The position numbers and the translations under genes were made by a program. Below the pieces are notes generated by a model. That model was not told where the DNA came from. It ran no database searches and saw only the letters and a list, made by a program, of their open reading frames with translations. Below are positions 5,501-10,404 of a stretch of 10,404 bases of DNA, in pieces. This DNA comes from Bacteroidota bacterium. Lineage in GTDB: Bacteria; Bacteroidota; Bacteroidia; UBA8524. The DNA lies in assembly GCA_003531115.1 (NCBI GenBank), contig DQHT01000136.1:7398-17801 (forward strand), given 5' to 3'. Numbering within the stretch: the first letter of the stretch is position 1; each line of letters starts with the position of its first letter.

Positions 5501-7636
5501 GACCTGAAAGGAAAAGGCACGGCACTAAGTGCCGTGATGACCGATATAGATGGACAACAGCGCCACAGTACAAACCCGGATATTGGTGCAGATGAATTTG
5601 AATTGCTGCCAAATGATGCGGGCATAATTGCCATCGTCAATCCAGGTACGGGTGGCTGTTCCGGATCTCATCCGGTAAAAACCTTGCTGAAAAATTTCGG
5701 CAGGGATACCCTGAAAAACGTGAGTATAGAATGGTCCATTGGCGGAGTGTCGCAAACGACGTATAGCTGGACCGGAAATCTGGTTACGAATGCGACCGAT
5801 ACGGTTACCCTTTCAACAGCATACCCGTTTAGCGGCGGAACCATAGTCATTTTCGCCAAAACACTCTCTCCTAATGGTCAGAACGATGAGATAGGCTACA
5901 ATGACAGTACCCGGCTTAACCTGCAAATTTTTAATTCGCCCCCCAAAAATGCCGGTCCCGATAAAATACTTTGTTTAGGCGATTCCATATTGATAGGAGG
6001 AAATTCGATCTCGGGATATTCCTATTCCTGGACGGATATGGCAAATAACCAACTCGGTACGAGCGCGCAAATTTATGTAAATACTACAAATTCAGGATCT
6101 TATATTGTCAAATTGACGAACAATTCAACAGGCTGCACTTCTCTGGATACCATGGAACTCACGGTATTGCCGAAACCAACTCTCAATGCAGGGGTTGACC
6201 GTTTACTTTGTTCAGGTTTTAGTACCAGTATAGGAGAGTCAACACCACAAAGCGGCCATACATACCAATGGACAAGTCAACCGGCCGGGTTCTCTTCAAT
6301 TAATTCGCTTGTTACAGTCAGCCCTTCAATAACAACTTCCTATATACTTCGGAAGACGAATATTTCCAGTGGCTGCTTTATTATCGATACGGTTAGCATC
6401 ACTGTAGTACCCAAACAAACACCGCAGTTGCTGGGGCCAAATAATGTTTGCCTCACCGACACTGTTTCGTTTAGCACTTCCGTAGTCAGTGGAGCCAGCT
6501 ATACCTGGACTGCCAACGGAGCTGATATCACCAGCGGACAGCAAACGGCAAATGTGAGTGTAAGTTGGAAAAATTCAGGAACCCATACCTTAATGTTGGT
6601 GGTTGTTGGCTCTCAGGGATGTGCCGATACCGCAATCAAAAATATTAATGCGATGATTAAACCGGATGCCCAGATGCTTGTTGATGGAAGTTGTGCCGGA
6701 GAACAGATCAGCTTTTCAGACCAAAGCACCAACGGTGGCAACAGGACCTGGAGTTTTGGCGATGGAGGAACTTCGATCCTGGCAAATACCAGCCATGTTT
6801 ATACCCAGGCAGGAAATTACCAGGTCATTCTCGTATCCCGTTCAGGAATGTGCTACGATACGGCCATGCAATTGATCAGCGTAGTGGATCCTCCCGTAGC
6901 GAACTTTTATACCGGACCGGCTTGTGCCGGGGCCAACACTGATTTTTATGATAGTTCAAGCAGCGCGGTGGAATGGTTTTGGGATTTTGGCGGAGATACC
7001 TCAAGCCAGGCGTTTCCCAGCCATGTTTTTAGCGCTTCGGGTACCTTTGTTGTCAAGCTGCGTGTAACGGGTTCAACAGGCTGTGTCGATTCATTGACAC
7101 AATTCGTTACGGTTAACCCATTACCAAACGCAGACTTTACGTACCAGGTGAATAGTGATACGCTAAGCCTGAGCCCTATCGATACAACAGGCGTTCATTA
7201 TTGGGACTTTGGCGACGGACAAAATTCGAACGATAAATTCCCTGTTCACCGGTATACCCAGGTGCCGAAATGGGTATGGATCAGTCATAGCATAACCGGG
7301 TCAAACGGCTGTTCGAATCAGTTTGCAGACTCTGTTTTTGTTGGTCCCAACGCACTCAACCCGGTATTCGGCAGAATGGATATTCAGGTCTATCCGAATC
7401 CCTTCCGCGCCGAACTGATCGTTAAATTTGATCTTAATCAGGCCGGTGTAGTGAGCATTCGGCTTTATGATGCTTCGGGTAGGGAACTCCTGTTAACGGC
7501 GCCCCGGATATTTGAGCCGGGTCAGAGCGAGATTAACATCGATACATGGGAAATGAATCTGGCACCAGGGCTATACTTCATTGAAGTGGATGCAGATGGA
7601 GTGTCTGGTGGACAGCGTGTGGTGAAAGTGGAGTAG
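2516..7636 (+). CDS. Giant secreted beta-helix/PKD protein with T9SS type A sorting domain
   Basis: This 1706-residue protein has a signal peptide of about 26 residues (hydrophobic core LLLLAAISFLYLP, cut after GSA). Two similar modules follow. Each starts with G-[ST]-YTI (residues 30 and 601), then parallel beta-helix-type repeats rich in Asn/Gly, then an IGADEF block (482 and 1023), then a beta-sandwich domain (about 492-597 and 1033-1138). Next come Ig-like segments at about 1142, 1221 and 1302. Three PKD domains follow, with WSFGDGG near 1412, FWDFGGD near 1488 and YWDFGDG near 1562. The last 85 residues (from 1622; VYPNPF, then LAPGLYFIEV) are a type A T9SS sorting domain, which directs export across the outer membrane and release or surface anchoring. 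No catalytic motif is recognisable. Adhesion or glycan binding is a guess from the architecture. There is no Shine-Dalgarno before the ATG, which fits this phylum. Confidence 0.92.
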   Translation: MKIKFFASSRLLLLAAISFLYLPGSAQLSGSYTINPSQSASNTNYTNWASAVSDLVSGSRSDGGTAQGPGVGGAVTITVFDTIYNTQVEIGAINGTSSSNTVTFKSNGGDSSTCVLRYASTGASNTDFVLLLNGCDYVTFQEIGFERTGTNTYSTAVQLSGDADYNRFIRCRMIARKMPSNSSLGFQYGIGSCIYFTGNADYTEITNCRLTYGYNGVYGTQSCTGNKIYGNQIDTSGSAGIYMTSQTGLEIVGNTFNIGDFGPNQGHYTSYGFRIETSPSMFISGNKVYMTAKNAQVCRAAIIASTTSTAASPSLLINNFIMNDGGTGDCTGLAVYGCNYLDFYSNNVLITNSLNAGAAYYHYGNYTNSYINLVNNNLVNKGGGFTISVPGTNTGDLDKVDHNNLFTTGSYIGKWSGTDYSNFTSWKSASGKDSNSVNLDPGYVSNLDLHVSNVGINGKGLPYSAVTIDIDGDTRDTSSPDIGADEFFPATLDAGISNIDSPSVFCAGTHPVKVSFTNYGTDTITSLQIDWHINGGTQNTYSWSGSVAPGTSSSSIALGNHTFASNTAYTFKIWSRNPNGGSDGKTLNDTLIQVRYAGLTGTYTIGDTSIADYKSFNDAITDMTARGICGAVTFNVYPGVYNEQITLVQLSGMGASRPLVFQNMNADSTLVRVSLPSTTATGNNNAAIQLRGADYVSFRRITFERTGTNPYGHVVHILNGATNNTFQSCQMRGLYTGSANANAVNIWSDQGVDHNNAFIGNYVCQGNVSMLYTGTSTESETGTVIEGNVFDSAYANTVQISYNKGVVIRGNTFGNISYVTTGTFDVQLNFCDSNIRVVENRFSGTNTNIAVHLVGCLAGSSYPGIIANNFITKGNGKGILLEGVQQQKIYYNSLNFTQNNAANTGIEVTNAGSSGIEFKNNIITMAAGYVFNVDGPTQIDASDYNNLYTTGSTFAIWGTSSYSSLAAFQATGIDSHSLAVNPIYYSSVNLHVKSPDLKGKGTALSAVMTDIDGQQRHSTNPDIGADEFELLPNDAGIIAIVNPGTGGCSGSHPVKTLLKNFGRDTLKNVSIEWSIGGVSQTTYSWTGNLVTNATDTVTLSTAYPFSGGTIVIFAKTLSPNGQNDEIGYNDSTRLNLQIFNSPPKNAGPDKILCLGDSILIGGNSISGYSYSWTDMANNQLGTSAQIYVNTTNSGSYIVKLTNNSTGCTSLDTMELTVLPKPTLNAGVDRLLCSGFSTSIGESTPQSGHTYQWTSQPAGFSSINSLVTVSPSITTSYILRKTNISSGCFIIDTVSITVVPKQTPQLLGPNNVCLTDTVSFSTSVVSGASYTWTANGADITSGQQTANVSVSWKNSGTHTLMLVVVGSQGCADTAIKNINAMIKPDAQMLVDGSCAGEQISFSDQSTNGGNRTWSFGDGGTSILANTSHVYTQAGNYQVILVSRSGMCYDTAMQLISVVDPPVANFYTGPACAGANTDFYDSSSSAVEWFWDFGGDTSSQAFPSHVFSASGTFVVKLRVTGSTGCVDSLTQFVTVNPLPNADFTYQVNSDTLSLSPIDTTGVHYWDFGDGQNSNDKFPVHRYTQVPKWVWISHSITGSNGCSNQFADSVFVGPNALNPVFGRMDIQVYPNPFRAELIVKFDLNQAGVVSIRLYDASGRELLLTAPRIFEPGQSEINIDTWEMNLAPGLYFIEVDADGVSGGQRVVKVE
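2603..5930 (+). repeat. Internal duplication of a ~540-570-residue module within the surface protein
   Basis: Module 1 (about 2603-4306) and module 2 (about 4316-5930) share collinear landmarks. DYVTFQEIGFERTGTN (residues 136-151) matches DYVSFRRITFERTGTN (694-709). IGADEF and the following DAGI segment recur 541 residues apart, as do HPVK and TYSW in the beta-sandwich part. DNA similarity persists locally (for example around 2948 and 4622), but overall divergence is high, so this is an old duplication and not a recent one. Confidence 0.8.
7578..7636. other. 59-bp convergent overlap of two coding regions
   Basis: The radical SAM stop (TGA, minus strand, 7578-7580) lies inside the last codons of the T9SS domain, whose TAG ends at 7636. 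The overlapped part encodes the conserved FIEV...VVKVE end of the sorting domain on one strand. On the other it encodes a tail rich in Leu, His and Gln that looks unconserved. No hairpin terminator separates the two genes. Confidence 0.85.
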
Positions 7637-9158
7637 CTTCAGAATAGAGGAGTTGATTTTGCTCGAGCACGCTGGTTCTGATATGCAGGTAGGTTTGGTG
7701 CATCTGGTGCAGCATGATTCCCAGGAAGAATGCTTTATCCAATTGTTTCCGATGGTTACGGTATACCCAGAATACCAGATTCCAGAACTGCTTACGCTCC
7801 GGGCTTTTGAAGCCTAGTCGGTACAGGATCCCTGCAAATTCAAAAACTTCACGGAAACTTATCGGTTCAGGAACTTTCACCTCGGTTTTAGGTGAATGGT
7901 AGGTCTTAAAGAACTGTTGCATACGCAAGTATGAATTTTCCGGTTTATAGATACCCGCTGTCAGATCCAGGAAACCATCAAAAAGTACTTTTTCATCCAT
8001 CACGGGAATGATATTGGTTTCTCCTTCAGCGAAGGCAAATGGCCGGCTGAGACGACCCTGGCTTTTAATTTTTTCGTAGAGTTCGGTTCCCGGAGGGGCT
8101 TTAAGAATATTGACGATAGGAAGAGGGATCCCGCTTTCCTGAATAAAATCGATCTGTTGTTGAAATATGGAAGAACTATCCGTATCAAAACCAACAATAA
8201 ATCCTCCTGCTATAATGAACCCGTATGCATGGAGTTTTTTAATATTATCGAGTTGATTGCGCTTTAGGTTTTGGGTCTTTCTTGAGTCTTTGAGCCCGAG
8301 TTCGTCAGGGGTTTCTATGCCAATAAAAATATGCCGGAACCCTGCATCGATCAAAAGGCGCATCAATTCTTCGTCGTCGGCCAGGTTGATGGTAAGTTGG
8401 GTAGCAAAGAAAAATGCGGGCTTTTTCTTTTTCCTCCATTCGATAAGGGCAGGAAGCAGATCGCTTTTCAGAATTTTTTTATTGCCGATCAGGTTGTCGT
8501 CGGCGAAAAGAACCAGGCGAACGCGGCTCAACTTTTCCAAAGCCTCCAGTTCTCTGATGATCTGTTCACTGGTTTTGGTGCGCGGGCGCCGGCCAAACAG
8601 GGCTGTGACATCGCAGAAATCGCACATGTACGGGCATCCGCGTGAATATTGAACAATAGAATAGAGGTATTCATCCATTTTCGCCAGTTCAAAAGCCGGT
8701 ACGGGGGAAGCTGTAACGTCGGCAAATTCATCCGTTTGGTAAATGGCACGGGCTTCTCCATTTGCCAGGTCTTCTAAAAAGAGGGGAAGGGTTATTTCTG
8801 CTTCATTCAACACAAAATGGTCAACCCCCTCAAAACGCATGTACTCATGGGTGAAAAGGGGTCCTCCTGCAATGATCTTAACTCCACGTTTCCTGCAGCG
8901 ATCTATGATCTCACGAACCGACTCTTCCTGCACGTTCATGGCTGAAAGGAATACATAATCCGCCCAATCAAGATCTTTGTCCTTTAACTCCTGAACATTG
9001 AGGTCCACCAGCTTTTTGTTCCAGTGCTCAGGAAGCATTGGAGCGATCGTCATAAGCCCGAGTGGCGGATAGGAGGATTTTTTACCCACTATACGCAGGG
9101 CATGCCTGAACGCGTAAAAAGTATCGGGCATGTGGGGATAGACGAGCAGGACATTCAT
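7578..9158 (-). CDS. Cobalamin-binding-type radical SAM protein, HpnP-like
   Basis: This is a 526-residue protein. Residues 1-140 form a B12-binding-like Rossmann domain (VLLVYP, YPPLGLMTIAPMLP, LVDLNV at 50-55, IIAGGP at 95-100). No DxHxxG cobalamin-ligand motif is visible, as in many class B radical SAM enzymes. The radical SAM domain carries the 4Fe-4S motif CPYMCDFC (Cys175, Cys179, Cys182), with FADDN near 218-222, HIFIGIETP at 276-284 and GFIVGFD at 319-325. A C-terminal helical region of about 150 residues follows, of the type called DUF4070. The N-terminal pattern (PPLGL, LPEHW, LVDLNV, WADYV) resembles the hopanoid C2-methylase HpnP group, but no hopanoid gene is present, so the substrate is unknown and methyl transfer is inferred. 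There is no Shine-Dalgarno. The gene is 52 bp downstream of the MFS gene on the same strand. Its last 19 codons and stop lie antisense to the end of the surface-protein gene. Confidence 0.88.
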   Translation of the reverse strand: MNVLLVYPHMPDTFYAFRHALRIVGKKSSYPPLGLMTIAPMLPEHWNKKLVDLNVQELKDKDLDWADYVFLSAMNVQEESVREIIDRCRKRGVKIIAGGPLFTHEYMRFEGVDHFVLNEAEITLPLFLEDLANGEARAIYQTDEFADVTASPVPAFELAKMDEYLYSIVQYSRGCPYMCDFCDVTALFGRRPRTKTSEQIIRELEALEKLSRVRLVLFADDNLIGNKKILKSDLLPALIEWRKKKKPAFFFATQLTINLADDEELMRLLIDAGFRHIFIGIETPDELGLKDSRKTQNLKRNQLDNIKKLHAYGFIIAGGFIVGFDTDSSSIFQQQIDFIQESGIPLPIVNILKAPPGTELYEKIKSQGRLSRPFAFAEGETNIIPVMDEKVLFDGFLDLTAGIYKPENSYLRMQQFFKTYHSPKTEVKVPEPISFREVFEFAGILYRLGFKSPERKQFWNLVFWVYRNHRKQLDKAFFLGIMLHQMHQTYLHIRTSVLEQNQLLYSEATPLSPHAVHQTLHLHPLQ

Positions 9159-9210
9159 AGGGCTTCGTTCAACTTTAATTTCTGTGGCAAATTAAGGGAT
9201 TTAAAGAATA

Positions 9211-10374
9211 TTACCTTTTTACCTTACGGGCTATGAAAAAGGCAACGCCCAATGCCACGAATGCTGAAAAACCAAGGGTGGCTGTCGGGCCGAGGGTAAA
9301 CCAGATAATACCGGCCACGGTGCTGGCAAAGAAGGTAGCAATACTCTCAAAACCCGCATAGGTTCCGATAGCTGTTGCAGTGTCTTCAGGTGCAGCCATT
9401 CCGCTTATCCAGGCTTTCACAATTCCCTGTGTTGAGGCACTGTATAATCCATATAAGGCAAAAAGAACGACAAAGAGGATATCCGAACTCCCTAAACTGA
9501 AGCCGGCATACACCGTTGCAAAAAGAACCAATCCAAAAAGAAATACCTGTTTCAGGCTAAAACGATCGGCAATAATTCCCATCGGGTAGGCCGCAGCGGC
9601 ATAGAAAAAATTGTAGAACATAAACAGGCCGATTACACTGGTGTCTTCCCAACCAGCGTCTTTGAGCCTAAGCAGCAGGAAAACATCCGAACTGTTTATC
9701 AATGCAAAAACCAAAAGGGCACCACTCAGTTTTTTGTAGTCCGCCGGACTTTTTTTCCAATATGCAAAGGCTGCAAAAAGTGGGGTATGATGGTGGAGGG
9801 TCTTTATCTTTTTTGCTTCGGTGAGGAGGTAAGTAAGTGCCACCGCAATAATGCCCGGAATTATAGCCCAGAGAAACAGCTCTTTATATTGGCCGGGTAA
9901 ATAGTGTAAATAAAGCAAAGCCAGTCCGGGCCCGATAACTGCTCCTAGCGTATCCATACCCCGATGAAAACCAAATACTGCTGCCCGGTTTTGTCCCTGG
10001 CTGAGGTCAGATAACATGGCATCCCTGGCTCCCGTACGTAATCCTTTTCCAAAGCGGTCCATGGTACGAGCCATAAAAACCCAAAGAGGATGGGCATAAA
10101 TCGCCAGCAAAGGACGGGAAATTCCGGATAGTCCGTAACCCCAGCGAATAAAAGGGATCCTTTGTCCCACTTCATCCGACCAACGCCCAAAATACCCCTT
10201 GCTCAGTCCCGAGATCGCCTCCGCCACCCCTTCCAATACACCAATAAGGATAATTGAAAACCCGATACTCTCCAGATAGATGGGCATCACCGGATACAGC
10301 ATCTCCGAGGCGATGTCGGTGAACATGCTGATCAGGGAAAGGACCCAGATGGGGCGGGTGATGCGGAACTTCAC
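9211..10374 (-). CDS. MFS transporter, 387 residues, GTG start
   Basis: This is a multi-spanning membrane protein of the major facilitator superfamily. SLISMFTDIASEMLYPVMPIYL (first helix, about 13-34) is followed by the motif A-type loop GRWSDEVGQR (63-72), then DRFGKGLRTGARDAMLSD (106-123) after the fourth helix. Later segments include GIIADRFSLKQV between helices in the second half. About 11-12 hydrophobic helices fill the length expected for the superfamily. The DRFGKG-R-GARD signature marks a subgroup often annotated only as MFS transporter, so the cargo is unknown. The start is GTG at 10374: an in-frame TAA lies four codons upstream, and GAGGA sits one base before the GTG, unusually close. 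The next in-frame ATG, at residue 17, would cut into the first helix. It precedes the radical SAM gene by 52 bp, so the two are probably co-transcribed. Confidence 0.87.
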   Translation of the reverse strand: MKFRITRPIWVLSLISMFTDIASEMLYPVMPIYLESIGFSIILIGVLEGVAEAISGLSKGYFGRWSDEVGQRIPFIRWGYGLSGISRPLLAIYAHPLWVFMARTMDRFGKGLRTGARDAMLSDLSQGQNRAAVFGFHRGMDTLGAVIGPGLALLYLHYLPGQYKELFLWAIIPGIIAVALTYLLTEAKKIKTLHHHTPLFAAFAYWKKSPADYKKLSGALLVFALINSSDVFLLLRLKDAGWEDTSVIGLFMFYNFFYAAAAYPMGIIADRFSLKQVFLFGLVLFATVYAGFSLGSSDILFVVLFALYGLYSASTQGIVKAWISGMAAPEDTATAIGTYAGFESIATFFASTVAGIIWFTLGPTATLGFSAFVALGVAFFIARKVKR

Positions 10375-10381
10375 GTCCTCA

Positions 10382-10404
10382 ATTTATGATTTTTGATTTA
10401 TGAT
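10382..10404. repeat. AT-rich 14-bp direct repeat running off the right edge
   Basis: The unit ATTTATGATTTTTG (10382-10395) is followed by the first nine bases of a second copy (10396-10404) at the window end. It sits directly upstream of the MFS gene's GTG. The copy number cannot be seen. Short tandem repeats of this look are common between genes in Bacteroidota. Confidence 0.5.

Noticed and set aside
2516..7636. Polymorphic toxin or contact-dependent inhibition protein
   Set aside because: There is no C-terminal toxin domain. The C terminus is a T9SS sorting domain, and no immunity-like gene follows.
8257..8652. 131-codon plus-strand frame opposite the radical SAM gene
   Set aside because: The minus-strand frame carries the Cys175/179/182 motif and full domain order. 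The plus-strand product is Ser/Arg-rich with no motif.

Overview
The window looks like chromosomal DNA of a Bacteroidota bacterium, plausibly near the Sphingobacteriia/Chitinophagia/Saprospiria groups. The support is a giant cell-surface protein ending in a type IX secretion (T9SS) sorting domain, exact matches to the Bacteroidota -7 promoter element TAnnTTTG, and genes that mostly lack Shine-Dalgarno sequences. There are five protein genes (one cut by the left edge) and one tRNA gene. I see no transposase, CRISPR array, phage gene or defence gene.

Left part (1-1132): the first 235 codons of an exported PQQ-dependent sugar dehydrogenase-type protein lie on the minus strand. A tRNA-Arg(CCU) gene on the plus strand diverges from it, and each has its own -7-like box. 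The tRNA is followed by a perfect 15-bp hairpin nested inside a larger inverted repeat. Middle (1133-2515): a sulfide:quinone oxidoreductase-like flavoprotein is on the minus strand. A divergent control region with two palindromes separates it from the next gene.

Centre (2516-7636): one 1706-residue secreted protein dominates the window. It has two tandem copies of a beta-helix plus IGADEF plus beta-sandwich module, then Ig-like and PKD domains, then the T9SS tail. Right part (7578-10374): a cobalamin-binding-type radical SAM enzyme with HpnP-like features lies on the minus strand. Its 3' end overlaps the end of the giant gene by 59 bp. An MFS transporter lies 52 bp upstream of it on the same strand, so the two are probably co-transcribed. 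The right edge enters an AT-rich short direct repeat.

No single pathway ties the whole window together. The sugar dehydrogenase, the SQR-like enzyme and the surface protein look like independent units. The transporter/radical SAM pair is the best candidate for an undescribed functional unit. The other points most worth checking are the nested inverted repeat after the tRNA, the palindromic divergent control region, and the overlapping convergent ends.
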